DNA of 64,000 nucleotides from contig NZ_BJHV01000001.1 of the NCBI RefSeq assembly GCF_005405925.1, positions 6,882,001 to 6,946,000 of the forward strand, written 5' to 3'. Shown in pieces: positions 27,090 to 38,868 of the stretch. How positions within the stretch are numbered: the first letter of the stretch is position 1; every line of letters begins with the position of its first letter. The notes under the pieces are model-generated. The model did no database searches and was not told the DNA's origin. It saw only the letters and a list, made by a program, of their open reading frames with translations. The position numbers and the translations under genes were made by a program. The stretch is from Streptomyces antimycoticus (GTDB taxonomy: Bacteria > Actinomycetota > Actinomycetes > Streptomycetales > Streptomycetaceae).

Positions 27090-28382
27090 ATGATGCGTAC
27101 GCGTCCGCTGAAAGTGGCGCTGCTGGGCTGTGGAGTGGTCGGCTCAGAGGTGGCGCGCATCATGACGACGCAGGCGGACGATCTCGCGGCGCGCATCGGG
27201 GCCCCGGTCGAGCTGGCCGGGATCGCCGTGCGGCGCCCCGGCCGGGTCCGGGAAGGGGTGCCGGCGGAGCTGGTGACCACCGATGCCACGGCCCTGGTCA
27301 AACGCGGGGACATCGATGTGGTGGTCGAGGTCATCGGCGGGATCGAGCCCGCCCGCACCCTCATCACCACCGCCTTCGACCACGGCGCGAGCGTGGTGTC
27401 CGCGAACAAGGCGCTGGTCGCCCAGGACGGCGCCGCGCTGCACGCCGCGGCCGAGCAGCGCCGTGCGGACCTCTACTACGAGGCCGCGGTCGCGGGGGCG
27501 ATCCCGCTGGTGCGGCCGCTGCGCGAGTCGCTCGCCGGCGACAAGGTCAACCGCGTCCTCGGCATCGTCAACGGCACCACCAACTTCATCCTGGACCGGA
27601 TGGACGGCAGTGGCGCCGGCTACAGCGAGGCGCTGGACGAGGCCACGGCCCTGGGCTACGCCGAGGCCGATCCGACCGCCGACGTCGAGGGCTTCGACGC
27701 CGCCGCGAAGGCCGCGATCCTCGCCGGGATCGCCTTCCACACCCGGGTCACCCTCGACGATGTGCACCGCGAGGGCATCACCGAGGTGACCGCCGCCGAC
27801 ATCGCCTCCGCCAAGCGCATGGGCTGCACCGTCAAGCTGCTCGCGATCTGCGAGCGGGCCGCCGACGGCCGCTCGGTCACCGCGCGGGTGCATCCGGCGA
27901 TGATTCCGCTGAGCCACCCCCTCGCCTCCGTCCGCGAGGCGTACAACGCGGTCTTCGTGGAGGCCGACGCCGCGGGGCAGCTGATGTTCTACGGACCGGG
28001 CGCGGGCGGTTCGCCGACCGCCTCGGCCGTCCTCGGCGACCTCGTCGCCGCCTGCCGCAACAAGCTGGCGGAGGCCACCGGACCAGGGGAGTCCGCGTAC
28101 AGCAGGCTCCCGGTGAGCCCGATGGGCGATGTGATCACTCGCTACCACATCAGCCTGGACGTCGCCGACAAACCGGGAGTTCTCGCACAGGTCGCCACAG
28201 TCTTCGCCGAGCATGGCGTGTCCATCGATACGGTCCGCCAGCAGGGGAAGGACGGCGAGGCGTCCCTCGTCGTCGTGACCCACCGCGCGAGCGACGCCGC
28301 GCTGTCGTCGACCGTGGAGTCGCTCCGCCGGCTCGACACCGTCCGCGATGTCGCGAGCATCATGCGGGTCGAGGGCGAGTAG
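27090..28382 (+). CDS. hom: homoserine dehydrogenase
   Basis: About 430 residues; the ATG pair at 27090/27093 is preferred because GAGG lies just upstream, although an ATG at 27060 is also in frame. The N-terminus is a NAD(P)-binding motif (VALLGCGVVGSEVARIM). It continues with VVEVIGGIEPARTLI, SVVSANKALVA, EAAVAGAIPLVRPLRES and the catalytic region GIVNGTTNFIL...EADPTADVEGFDAA. The C-terminal 80 residues are an ACT domain (LDVADKPGVLAQVATVFAEHGVSI), normally the site of threonine feedback. It reduces aspartate semialdehyde to homoserine, feeding ThrB/ThrC and methionine synthesis. Confidence 0.96.
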   Translation: MMRTRPLKVALLGCGVVGSEVARIMTTQADDLAARIGAPVELAGIAVRRPGRVREGVPAELVTTDATALVKRGDIDVVVEVIGGIEPARTLITTAFDHGASVVSANKALVAQDGAALHAAAEQRRADLYYEAAVAGAIPLVRPLRESLAGDKVNRVLGIVNGTTNFILDRMDGSGAGYSEALDEATALGYAEADPTADVEGFDAAAKAAILAGIAFHTRVTLDDVHREGITEVTAADIASAKRMGCTVKLLAICERAADGRSVTARVHPAMIPLSHPLASVREAYNAVFVEADAAGQLMFYGPGAGGSPTASAVLGDLVAACRNKLAEATGPGESAYSRLPVSPMGDVITRYHISLDVADKPGVLAQVATVFAEHGVSIDTVRQQGKDGEASLVVVTHRASDAALSSTVESLRRLDTVRDVASIMRVEGE

Positions 28383-28441
28383 AGGCCGGGTAGCGGCCGC
28401 GCTGAGGCCGAATAGAGGGTGAGCGGAGAGTAAGGGAAATC

Positions 28442-29560
28442 ATGAACGCAATCGCCGACGCCGGGCCTCGAATGTCCGGCACCCGCCAGTGGCACGGCTG
28501 GCGGGGCATCATCGAGGAGTACCGCGACCGTCTCCCGGTGAGCGAGACGACGCCCGTCGTCACCCTGCGCGAGGGCGGTACGCCGCTGGTTCCCGCGCAG
28601 GTGCTCTCCGAGCGCACCGGCTGCGAGGTCCACCTCAAGGTCGAGGGCGCCAACCCCACCGGGTCGTTCAAGGACCGCGGGATGACGATGGCCATCAGCG
28701 CGGCCAAGGAGGCCGGCGCCAAGGCCGTCATCTGCGCCTCCACCGGCAACACCTCGGCCTCCGCGGCGGCGTATGCCGTACGGGCCGGGATGGTCTGCGC
28801 GGTGCTGGTCCCGCAGGGCAAGATCGCGCTGGGCAAGATGGGCCAGGCGCTCGTCCACGGCGCGAAGATCCTCCAGGTCGACGGCAACTTCGACGACTGC
28901 CTGACGCTGGCGCGCGGGCTGTCGGAGAAGTACCCGGTGGCGCTGGTCAATTCGGTCAACCCGGCCCGTATCCAGGGGCAGAAGACCGCCGCCTTCGAGA
29001 TCGTGGACATGCTCGGGGACGCGCCCGACATCCATGTGCTGCCGGTGGGCAACGCGGGCAACATCACCGCCTACTGGAAGGGCTACAAGGAGTACGCGGC
29101 GCCGTTCGCCGACAGCGAGCCGCGCGCCTCCCGTACGCCCCGGATGTGGGGGTTCCAGGCGTCCGGCTCGGCGCCGATCGTGCGCGGTGAGCCGGTCAAG
29201 GAGCCGAGCACCATCGCCACCGCCATCCGCATCGGCAACCCGGCCTCGTGGACCTACGCCGAGCAGGCACGCGACGAGTCGGGCGGCTTCATCGACGAGG
29301 TGACCGACCGTCAGATCCTCGCCGCCTACCGGCTGCTCGCCGCGCAGGAGGGCGTCTTCGTGGAGCCGGCCTCCGCGGCGAGCGTGGCGGGTCTGCTGAA
29401 GGCGGCCGAGCAGGGGCTGGTCGACCCCGGCCAGCGCATCGTCTGCACGGTGACCGGAAACGGGCTCAAGGACCCGGACTGGGCGGTGGCGGGAGCGCCG
29501 CAGCCGGTCGTGGTCCCGGTGGACGCGGACGCCGCGGCCGTACGGCTCGGGCTGGTCTGA
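28442..29560 (+). CDS. thrC: threonine synthase
   Basis: 372 residues starting at the ATG at 28442, 60 bp after hom. It is a fold-type II PLP enzyme: the Schiff-base lysine is in [16 protein letters not shown], the phosphate-binding loop is [19 protein letters not shown], and [20 protein letters not shown] forms a second glycine loop. The substrate-side region [18 protein letters not shown] and [12 protein letters not shown] lie near the end. It converts O-phosphohomoserine to L-threonine. The gene lies between those for the two preceding steps (hom and thrB), as usual in actinomycetes. Confidence 0.96.
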   Translation: MNAIADAGPRMSGTRQWHGWRGIIEEYRDRLPVSETTPVVTLREGGTPLVPAQVLSERTGCEVHLKVEGANPTGSFKDRGMTMAISAAKEAGAKAVICASTGNTSASAAAYAVRAGMVCAVLVPQGKIALGKMGQALVHGAKILQVDGNFDDCLTLARGLSEKYPVALVNSVNPARIQGQKTAAFEIVDMLGDAPDIHVLPVGNAGNITAYWKGYKEYAAPFADSEPRASRTPRMWGFQASGSAPIVRGEPVKEPSTIATAIRIGNPASWTYAEQARDESGGFIDEVTDRQILAAYRLLAAQEGVFVEPASAASVAGLLKAAEQGLVDPGQRIVCTVTGNGLKDPDWAVAGAPQPVVVPVDADAAAVRLGLV

Positions 29561-29960
29561 TCCGGCCCCGCGCGGGTCTCGGCACGGCGTGGTCCTGCCC
29601 GGCCCGGATCGGGGCCGCGACCTGGGGCGATGAGAGTTTCGGCGGGCCGCCGCCCCGCGGCTCGCCGGGCCTCCTCCAGGTCGTTCTCTAAAGATCCACT
29701 CAAGTGGTGGCAGAGCAGCGCGAGGGCGCGCGCGGCGACCCAGTAGAGTGGTCGCGGATGGTTGCAGGGGGCGCGACACGCATCGTGCGCCTCCCGTGCG
29801 CCCTATGTCGCCACAGAACCTTCCTTCGATAGGCTGTACTGAATCCGCCCCGACGCAGAGCGCTCGCCTCTGCGCGGCGTCGCCGTACGTGTCGCGGCCC
29901 CCGCGGTGTTCCGTACCTCTTCGAGCAATCGCACGTAACCACAAGGAGAGTCATCGAGCG
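29561..29960. promoter_or_regulatory. 400-bp gap between thrC and thrB, probable thrB promoter region
   Basis: No credible coding frame is visible. The gap is long enough to give thrB its own promoter, and TAGGCT-like and TAGAGT-like hexamers occur (around 29830 and 29747). Neither has a clear partner at the right distance, so no start point is assigned. Confidence 0.35.
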
Positions 29961-30874
29961 ATGGCCGGTCCAGCGTTCCGCGCCGCCGCCGTCCGAGTGC
30001 GCGTCCCCGCATCGAGCGCCAACCTCGGTCCCGGCTTCGACGCCCTCGGCCTGGCCCTGGGCCTCTACGACGACGTGGTGGTCCGGGTGGCCGACTCCGG
30101 TCTGCACGTCGACATCGCCGGCGAGGGCGCGGAGACGTTGCCGCGCGACGAGAGTCATCTGCTCGTACGCTCCTTGCGCACCACCTTCGACCTGCTGGGC
30201 GGGCAGCCCCGCGGCCTCGAGGTGGTCTGCGCCAACCGCATCCCGCACGGCCGGGGTCTGGGCTCCTCCTCCGCCGCCATCTGCGCCGGGATCGTCGCCG
30301 CGCGCGCGGTGACCATAGGTGGCGCCGAGCGGCTCGACAACGAGGCGGTGCTGGAGCTGGCCACCGAGATCGAGGGCCACCCCGACAATGTCGCCGCCTG
30401 TCTGCTCGGCGGCTTCACCCTTGCCTGGACGGATGCTGGATCCGCCCGGGCGATCAGGATGGACCCTGCGGATTCCATCGTTCCGGTGGTCTTCGTCCCT
30501 GGCCGGCCGGTGCTCACCGAGACCGCCCGCGGGCTGCTGCCGCGCACTGTCCCGCATGTGGACGCGGCGGTGAACGCGGGCCGGGCCGCGCTGCTCGTCG
30601 AGGCCCTGACCAGGCGTCCCGAGCTGCTGCTGGCGGCGACGGAGGATCGGCTGCACCAGGAATACCGTGCTCCGGCGATGCCCGAGAGCGTGAGCCTGGT
30701 GAACCGACTGCGGACGGACGGCGTCCCCGCGGTCATCTCCGGTGCGGGCCCCACGGTGCTCGCGCTGGTCGAGGACGGTGCGGCCGACAAGGTCGCACGA
30801 CTGGCGGGCGAGGGGTGGGCGGCCAACCGGCTGGCTCTCGACGCCGGGGGGCGAGCGTCCTGCCGCTCACCTGA
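29961..30874 (+). CDS. thrB: homoserine kinase (3' end frameshifted as given)
   Basis: A GHMP-family kinase that phosphorylates homoserine for ThrC. The ATG at 29961 has AAGGAGAG upstream. Motifs seen are VPASSANLGPGFDALGLALGLYDDV, the ATP loop IPHGRGLGSSSAAICAGIVAA, GHPDNVAACLLGGFTLAW and VISGAGPTVLALV. As written, the frame after ALDAGG reads on to 31064 with about 64 unlike residues. One extra G in the run at 30846-30851 gives ALDAGGASVLPLT and a stop at 30872-30874, a normal 304-residue enzyme, so I end the gene there. Confidence 0.93.
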
Positions 30875-31276
30875 CACCCCGGTCCGGGGCGTCCCGGACC
30901 CGGGAAAACTCGATAGCCGGTCTTGGAAAGGGGGAATGTTTGTTGGATCCGGTAGTGTTAACCTCAAGTCTGCACTTGATGCCTCTTGGATGTATTCGGA
31001 GGCGAAGTGCTCAGTGTCCCCATCCGGGACCACCCTTCTTCCGGGAGCCTCCCCCACTGCCTGAGCAGCCTGCCTGAGCAGTAGCGAGCACGCTCCGGAA
31101 TCGGCGTGGCGGATCTCAGTGAATCCTCCGTCGCGTCGGAACCATGAATTGATCTCTCCGCCGTACCCCGGCGGACCACCGCCCCGGCCCGGTCCGTTAC
31201 GGAAGGACCACAGCCGGACAGCACAACCGGTCGCCGAGCCAGACAGGCCGACGCCCGCTCCAGGGAAGGACCCTTC
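30875..31276. promoter_or_regulatory. 400-bp leader region of rho
   Basis: This region contains no credible gene once the thrB end is corrected. It is more AT-rich around 30935-31010 (TGTTGGATCC, TAGTGTTAACC, TGATGCCTCTTGGATGTATTC), which suits a promoter and a long untranslated leader. Rho genes in bacteria are often autoregulated through such leaders; that use here is only an inference. Confidence 0.4.
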
Positions 31277-33421
<2,145 letters not shown>

Positions 33422-33449
33422 GCGGATATCTTCCGGAACGCTCCGTAGA

Positions 33450-33477
33450 CGAGGCCCCCCGCATCGCGGGGGCCTCG
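33450..33477 (+). terminator. hairpin terminator after rho
   Basis: A 10-bp GC stem (CGAGGCCCCC with GGGGGCCTCG, loop of about 8 bases) begins 28 bp after the rho stop codon. There is no long T tract, as is common for Streptomyces terminators. Confidence 0.8.
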
Positions 33478-33777
33478 TCGCGTTCGGTGAGAGGTGAGCC
33501 ACAGCGGCAAGCCGGGCCACGGACCGGTCCTGATCATGTTATCGCCCGCGAAAGTGCAGGTCAGAGCGGTAAGGCGGACGAAGGGGACGAACGGAGCGCC
33601 CGGCGGCCCACGCGAAAACCGGCCATGGCAGGTATGCAACCCTGGCGCACGGCCTTCCATCTGTCAGGTCGGAATACGGGGCCGGAACACAGGCAGACTC
33701 CACCGCGAAACCGCGACGCCACGCCTGACCGTGACGGCAGGGGGTACTCGGGCAGCACATAGAGGACTGAGGAGCAC
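33478..33777. other. 300-bp gap before the LCP gene
   Basis: No gene with a known domain is visible between the rho terminator and the LytR-type gene. The region should contain the promoter of the latter. No -35/-10 pair stands out. Confidence 0.4.
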
Positions 33778-34902
33778 ATGGCCGAGGACAGCAGCAACGC
33801 ACCGGTGACGCCGGGCCGCCACCGCGCCCGCGGCGCGACGTCGGGCCGCCGCCGCAAGCGGCCCAGCACGCGCCGCAGGGCCGTGCTCTACACGGTGTGG
33901 ACGCTGGCCGCCGTGCTGGTGCTGGGCGGTGCCGGACTCGGCTACCTCTACTACAAGCTGAACGGGAACCTCACCGGCGTCGACGTCAACGCCGCCCTCG
34001 GTACCGACCGCCCCAAGAACGTCGACAACGGCTCGATGGACATCCTCGTCCTCGGCTCCGACTCCCGGGCCGGCAAGAACGCGAAGTACGGCACGGACGA
34101 GGGCACATCGCGCTCCGACACGGCGATGATCGTCCACGTCTACAAGGGCCACAAGAAGGCCAGCGTCATCAGCATCCCGCGCGACACCCTCATACAGCGG
34201 CCGTCCTGCACCACCAAGGGCGGGCAGAAGACGCCCGCCGTGCAGGCGGCGATGTTCAACAGCGCGTACGAGGCCGGCGGCCCGGCCTGCACCATCAAGA
34301 CCATCGAGTCCATGACCGGCATCCGCATGGACCACTTCCTCGAGGTCGACTTCTCCGGCTTCAAGCAGCTCATAAACGACCTCGGCGGCGTCAACCTCAC
34401 CACCACCGCCCCGATTCACGACCCGAAGAGCCACCTCGACCTGGAGCCCGGCCCGCACACGCTGGACGGGGAGCAGTCCCTGGGCCTGGTGCGCACCCGG
34501 CACGGCGTGGGCGACGGCAGCGACCTGGGCCGGATCAAGCTCCAGCAGGCGTTCGTCAAGGCGCTGCTGGACCAGGTCAAGCACGTCGACGTGTTCGGCA
34601 ACCCGAAGAAGCTCTACGACCTCGCGGACACCTCCACCAAGGCGCTCACCACCGACTCCGAGCTGGCCTCGGTGAGCAAGCTGAAGGGCTTCGCCGAATC
34701 CATGAAGGGCATCGGCTCGGGCGACATGAAGATGACCACACTGCCCGTCGAGTACGACCCGCAGAACCCGGCCCGGGTGCTGCCCATGGAGCGCAAGGCC
34801 AAGCTCATATGGACGGCGCTCCGCAACGACCAGCCGGTCCCCGCCTCGGCCACCAAGGGCTCCGCGGGCGACGCCACCGACGCGGGCAAGGTCGTCGAAT
34901 AG
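33778..34902 (+). CDS. LytR-CpsA-Psr (LCP) family cell-wall ligase
   Basis: 374 residues. A basic cytoplasmic segment (RRRKRPSTRRR) precedes one membrane helix (YTVWTLAAVLVLGGAGLGYLYY, residues 39-60). The extracellular LCP domain follows: DILVLGSDSRAG, RSDTAMIVHVYKGHKKASVISIPRDT, NSAYEAGGPACTIKTIESMTGIRMDHFLEVDF, HTLDGEQSLGLVRTRHGVGDGSDLGRIKLQQ. Asp and Arg residues binding the polyprenyl pyrophosphate are present. LCP enzymes attach teichoic acids or other glycopolymers to peptidoglycan. ATG at 33778 lies after GAGGA. Confidence 0.93.
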   Translation: MAEDSSNAPVTPGRHRARGATSGRRRKRPSTRRRAVLYTVWTLAAVLVLGGAGLGYLYYKLNGNLTGVDVNAALGTDRPKNVDNGSMDILVLGSDSRAGKNAKYGTDEGTSRSDTAMIVHVYKGHKKASVISIPRDTLIQRPSCTTKGGQKTPAVQAAMFNSAYEAGGPACTIKTIESMTGIRMDHFLEVDFSGFKQLINDLGGVNLTTTAPIHDPKSHLDLEPGPHTLDGEQSLGLVRTRHGVGDGSDLGRIKLQQAFVKALLDQVKHVDVFGNPKKLYDLADTSTKALTTDSELASVSKLKGFAESMKGIGSGDMKMTTLPVEYDPQNPARVLPMERKAKLIWTALRNDQPVPASATKGSAGDATDAGKVVE

Positions 34903-35047
34903 CCCCCCGGGAGGGGTCGGGAATATCCCGGCCCGACCCCCGGTTTTGGGAGATGCGGCCAGTACTGGCAAACTGGATCGTCGGTCCCGGTTCACGACAG
35001 GCATCCCGCCCGTCGACCCGGTGCCCTCCCGAACCTAGGAGATTCCC

Positions 35048-35272
35048 TTGAAGCGCGACATCCACCCGGAGTACGTCGAGACGCAGGTCAGCTGCACCTG
35101 TGGCGCCTCCTTCACCACCCGTAGCACCGTGAGCGGCGGCGCCATCCGTGCCGACATCTGCTCCGAGTGCCACCCGTTCTACACGGGCAAGCAGAAGATC
35201 CTCGACACCGGTGGCCGCGTGGCGCGGTTCGAGGCCCGCTTCGGCAAGAACGCCGGGTCCGCCAAGAAGTAG
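35048..35272 (+). CDS. rpmE: 50S ribosomal protein L31 (zinc-binding form)
   Basis: 74 residues from a TTG start with AGGAGA upstream. It is L31 of the zinc-containing type: C-x-C ([10 protein letters not shown], residues 16 and 18) and C-x2-C ([17 protein letters not shown], residues 37 and 40). The rest is [10 protein letters not shown] and [12 protein letters not shown]. It sits at the 50S/30S bridge. A Zur-regulated zinc-free paralogue usually exists elsewhere in Streptomyces. A strong terminator follows 22 bp downstream. Confidence 0.97.
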   Translation: MKRDIHPEYVETQVSCTCGASFTTRSTVSGGAIRADICSECHPFYTGKQKILDTGGRVARFEARFGKNAGSAKK

Positions 35273-35294
35273 CGACCCGCACGGCGCCGGTCTT

Positions 35295-35320
35295 CGGTCG
35301 CCCCTTCCCTGGGGCGACCG
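35295..35320 (+). terminator. hairpin terminator after rpmE
   Basis: A perfect 10-bp stem (CGGTCGCCCC at 35295-35304, GGGGCGACCG at 35311-35320) with a six-base loop. It is followed after a few bases by GTTTTGTCG. It lies 22 bp after the rpmE stop codon. Confidence 0.85.
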
Positions 35321-35401
35321 GACCGGCGTTTTGTCGTCACCGGCCCTTCCGGCACTTCTTCTCCGCAACACCCCCACGCAGACCACCCAGGGAGCCCCCC
35401 G

Positions 35402-36481
35402 ATGTTCGAGGCGGTCGAGGAACTGATCGGCGAACACGCCGACCTCGAAAAGCGGCTCGCCGACCCCGCGGTCCACGCAGACCAGCGGGAGGCGCGTCGG
35501 CTCAACAAGCGCTACGCCGAGCTGACCCCGGTGATCGCCGCCTACCGCGCCTGGAAGCAGGTCGGGGAGGACATCGAGACCGCCCGGGAGCTGGCCCAGG
35601 ACGACCCCGACTTCGTGGACGAGGTCAAGGAGCTGGAGCTGTCCCGCGAGGAGCTGACGGACCGGCTGCGGCTGCTGCTCGTCCCCCGCGACCCGAGCGA
35701 CGACAAGGACGTCATCCTGGAGGTCAAGGCCGGAGAGGGCGGCGAGGAGTCCGCGCTGTTCGCCGGCGACCTGCTGCGGATGTATCTGCGGTACGCCGAG
35801 CGCGTCGGCTGGAAGACCGAGATCCTCGACGCCAACGAGTCCGACCTCGGCGGCTACAAGGACGTCCAGGTCGCGGTGAAGACCAAGGGCGGGAACGGCG
35901 CCACCGAGCCCGGCCAGGGTGTCTGGGCCCGGCTGAAGTACGAGGGCGGGGTGCACCGGGTGCAGCGGGTGCCCGCCACCGAGTCCCAGGGCCGTATCCA
36001 CACCTCCGCGGCCGGTGTGCTGGTCACGCCCGAGGCCGAGGAGGTCGAGGTCGAGATCGGCCCCAACGACCTGCGGATCGACGTCTACCGCTCCTCGGGA
36101 CCCGGCGGCCAGTCGGTCAACACCACCGACTCCGCGGTGCGCATCACCCACCTGCCCACCGGCATCGTCGTCTCCTGCCAGAACGAGAAGAGCCAGCTCC
36201 AGAACAAGGAGCAGGCGCTGCGCATCCTGCGCTCGCGGCTGCTGGCCGCGGCTCAGGAGGAGGCCGAGCGGGAGGCGTCGGACGCGCGCCGCAGCCAGGT
36301 CCGCACCGTCGACCGGTCCGAGCGCATCCGTACGTACAACTTCCCGGAAAACCGGATCTCGGACCATCGAGTCGGTTTCAAGGCGTACAACTTGGACCAG
36401 GTGCTCGACGGTGAACTCGAACCGGTCATCCAAGCGTGCGTCGACGCCGACGCGGCCGCCAAGCTGGCGGCCGCGGGCTGA
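35402..36481 (+). CDS. prfA: peptide chain release factor 1
   Basis: 359 residues, normal for RF1. N-terminal helical domain ([15 protein letters not shown]), then PCRF region ([23 protein letters not shown]). The stop-codon reading motif PAT is in [16 protein letters not shown], the peptidyl-hydrolysis GGQ in [23 protein letters not shown] rather than SPF marks it as RF1, which ends translation at UAA and UAG. It is followed 54 bp later by prmC, which methylates the GGQ glutamine. Confidence 0.97.
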   Translation: MFEAVEELIGEHADLEKRLADPAVHADQREARRLNKRYAELTPVIAAYRAWKQVGEDIETARELAQDDPDFVDEVKELELSREELTDRLRLLLVPRDPSDDKDVILEVKAGEGGEESALFAGDLLRMYLRYAERVGWKTEILDANESDLGGYKDVQVAVKTKGGNGATEPGQGVWARLKYEGGVHRVQRVPATESQGRIHTSAAGVLVTPEAEEVEVEIGPNDLRIDVYRSSGPGGQSVNTTDSAVRITHLPTGIVVSCQNEKSQLQNKEQALRILRSRLLAAAQEEAEREASDARRSQVRTVDRSERIRTYNFPENRISDHRVGFKAYNLDQVLDGELEPVIQACVDADAAAKLAAAG

Positions 36482-36535
36482 GCCACCCACCGTCGTAGGC
36501 TTCGTGCTCTTGTCCGGACCGGCTGGAGGAATTCA

Positions 36536-37381
36536 GTGAATGTGCTGCTCGCCGAGGTGGCGCAGGCCACTCAGCGGCTGGCCGACGCGGGCGTGCCCTC
36601 ACCGCGCTTCGACGCGGAGGAGCTCGCCGCCTTTGTGCACAGCGTCAAGCGGGGAGAGCTGCACGGCGTGCCCGACGCCGACTTCGACGCCCGCTACTGG
36701 GAGGCGGTCGCCCGTCGCGAGGCCCGCGAGCCCCTTCAGCACATCACCGGCCGCGCCTTCTTCCGCTACCTGGAACTCCAGGTGGGCCCCGGGGTCTTCG
36801 TGCCCCGGCCGGAGACCGAGTCGGTGGTCGGCTGGGCGATAGACGCGGTCCGGGCGATGGACGTCGTCGAACCGCTCATCGTCGATCTGTGCGCCGGTTC
36901 CGGGGCCATCGCCCTGGCGCTCGCCCAGGAGGTGCCGCGCTCCCGGGTGCACGCCGTGGAGCTGGACGAGGGCGCCCTGCGCTGGGCCCGCAAGAACGTC
37001 GAGGGGTCCCGCGTCGTTCTCCATCACGCGGACGCGTTGACGGCCCTGCCCGAGCTCGACGGACAGGTGGACCTCGTCATCAGCAACCCGCCGTACATCC
37101 CGCTGACCGAGTGGGAGTACGTGGCGCCGGAGGCCCGCGACCACGACCCCCAGCTCGCGCTCTTCTCCGGAGAGGACGGCCTCGATGTGATCCGTGGCCT
37201 GGAGCGCACCGCCCACCGGCTGCTGCGCCCCGGGGGCGTGGTGGTCATCGAGCACGCAGACACCCAGGGCGGCCAGGTGCCGTGGATCTTCACGGAGGAG
37301 CGTGGCTGGGCGGACGCCGCCGACCACCCCGACCTGAACAACCGGCCCCGGTTCGCCACCGCGCGGAAGGCCATGCCGTGA
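36536..37381 (+). CDS. prmC: release factor glutamine methyltransferase
   Basis: 281 residues from a GTG preceded by GGAGG. N-terminal helical domain binding the release factor (RREAREPLQHITGRAFFRYLELQVGPGVFVPRPETE), SAM-binding loop IVDLCAGSGAIALALA and the catalytic NPPY motif (LVISNPPYIPLTEWEYV). It methylates the Gln of the GGQ loop in RF1 and RF2, improving termination. Position directly after prfA is the classical arrangement. Sua5 starts about 50 bp later. Confidence 0.96.
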   Translation: MNVLLAEVAQATQRLADAGVPSPRFDAEELAAFVHSVKRGELHGVPDADFDARYWEAVARREAREPLQHITGRAFFRYLELQVGPGVFVPRPETESVVGWAIDAVRAMDVVEPLIVDLCAGSGAIALALAQEVPRSRVHAVELDEGALRWARKNVEGSRVVLHHADALTALPELDGQVDLVISNPPYIPLTEWEYVAPEARDHDPQLALFSGEDGLDVIRGLERTAHRLLRPGGVVVIEHADTQGGQVPWIFTEERGWADAADHPDLNNRPRFATARKAMP

Positions 37382-37430
37382 CGGCGGCACCGCACCACAC
37401 ATTGGCCACGTACGAGGAGGTCCGTTAAAG

Positions 37431-38078
37431 ATGGCACGGCGATACGACTGCGGGGACGCGATCGACCGCAAGACCGGCCTGCGCGAGGCCGCCTCCGCCG
37501 TCCGCCGCGGCGAACTGGTCGTGCTGCCCACCGACACCGTCTACGGGATCGGCGCGGACGCCTTCAACGCCGAGGCGGTCGGCGATCTGCTCGAGGCCAA
37601 GGGCCGCGGCCGCAATATGCCCACCCCGGTGCTGGTCGGCTCCCCGAACACCCTGCACGGCCTGGTCACGGACTTCTCCGAGATGGCCTGGGAGCTGGTC
37701 GACGCCTTCTGGCCCGGTGCGCTCACCCTCGTCGCCCGGCACCAGCCCTCGCTCACCTGGGACCTGGGGGAGACCCGGGGCACCGTCGCGGTGCGGATGC
37801 CGCTGCACCCGGTCGCGATCGAGCTGCTGACGGACTTCGGCCCGATGGCGGTCTCCAGCGCCAATCTGACCGGACACCCCTCTCCGCAGGACTGCGACGC
37901 CGCCCAGGACATGCTGGGGGACTCCGTCTCGGTGTACCTCGACGGCGGGCCGACCCCGGCCGCCGTGCCCTCCTCGATCGTCGACGTCACCGGCAAGGTG
38001 CCGGTGCTGCTCCGGGCGGGCGCGCTCTCCGCCGAGCAGCTCCGCGAGGTCGTACCCGACCTCGAGGTGGCGAATTGA
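37431..38078 (+). CDS. L-threonylcarbamoyladenylate synthase (Sua5/YciO/YrdC)
   Basis: 215 residues, the single-domain TsaC form. YrdC-fold motifs: RRGELVVLPTDTVYGIGADAF near the N-terminus, KGRGRNMPTPVLV, FWPGALTLVARHQ, GTVAVRMPLHP and MAVSSANLTGHPSPQD. It makes threonylcarbamoyl-AMP from threonine, bicarbonate and ATP for the t6A modification of tRNAs reading ANN codons. Its TGA overlaps the TTG start of the phosphatase gene (TTGA), indicating coupling. Confidence 0.95.
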   Translation: MARRYDCGDAIDRKTGLREAASAVRRGELVVLPTDTVYGIGADAFNAEAVGDLLEAKGRGRNMPTPVLVGSPNTLHGLVTDFSEMAWELVDAFWPGALTLVARHQPSLTWDLGETRGTVAVRMPLHPVAIELLTDFGPMAVSSANLTGHPSPQDCDAAQDMLGDSVSVYLDGGPTPAAVPSSIVDVTGKVPVLLRAGALSAEQLREVVPDLEVAN

Positions 38079-38733
38079 CAGCCCCTGAGGGGCGTGGCAT
38101 AGCGGAACACCGTGAGAAGAAGCCCGAGGCCACCTTCCGCATCCTCCACGTCAGCACCGGCAATGTGTGCCGCTCACCGATCACCGAGCGGCTGACCCGG
38201 CATGCCCTCACGCACCGCCTCGGCACCGTCCGCACCCGCGGTCTGATCGTGGAGAGCGCCGGCACCTGGGGCCATGAGGGCGCGCCCATGGAGGCGCACG
38301 CCGCGACGGTCCTGACCGACTTCGGCGCCGACCCGGCGGGCTTCCTCGGCCGTGAGCTGCTGGACGAGCACGTCATCCGCGCCGACCTCGTCCTGACCGC
38401 CACCCGCGACCACCGGGCGCAGGTCATCTCGATGGGGCATTCGGCGGGCTTGCGCACGTTCACGCTCAAGGAGTTCACCCGGCTGGTGCGGGCCATAGAC
38501 CCCGCGACGCTGCCCGATCCGGAGGAGGCGGGCGGTGTGGTGGAGCGCGCCCGCGCCCTGGTGCAGGCGGCGGCCGCGCTGCGCGGCTGGCTGCTGGCGC
38601 CCACCGAGGACGCGGACGAGGTGCACGATCCGTACGGGGCGCCGATCACCTTCTTCCGCTCGATCGGGGACGAGATCAACCAGGCCCTGGACCCGGTCGT
38701 CACGGCCCTGACGGGGGTCCCCGCCCCGCGTAG
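38075..38733 (+). CDS. low-molecular-weight protein-tyrosine phosphatase-like protein (3' end frameshifted as given)
   Basis: The TTG start overlaps the end of the Sua5 gene by four bases. The catalytic loop is ILHVSTGNVCRSPITERL, a C-R-S loop preceded by an N-V, as in low-molecular-weight phosphatases. The acid region DPEEAGG lies later and the fold ends near ITFFRSIGDEINQALDPVV. As written the frame runs on to 38944, overlapping glyA by 76 bp with Pro/Arg-rich filler. One extra C in the run at 38724-38727 gives TGVPAPA and a TAG at 38731-38733, so I end the gene there (about 219 residues). Substrate unknown. Confidence 0.85.
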
Positions 38734-38868
38734 CCCCCTGGCGGGGCCGATGGCGCGCGGGCGGGGGTTTCCCGGGGCTCACGGCGCGCCACGAGGGCCC
38801 GCGGGGCCTACATTGGGGGTGACCACCTTCGACGACCCGCCGTCCCCTCCCAAGGCTGTGAGCACGCC

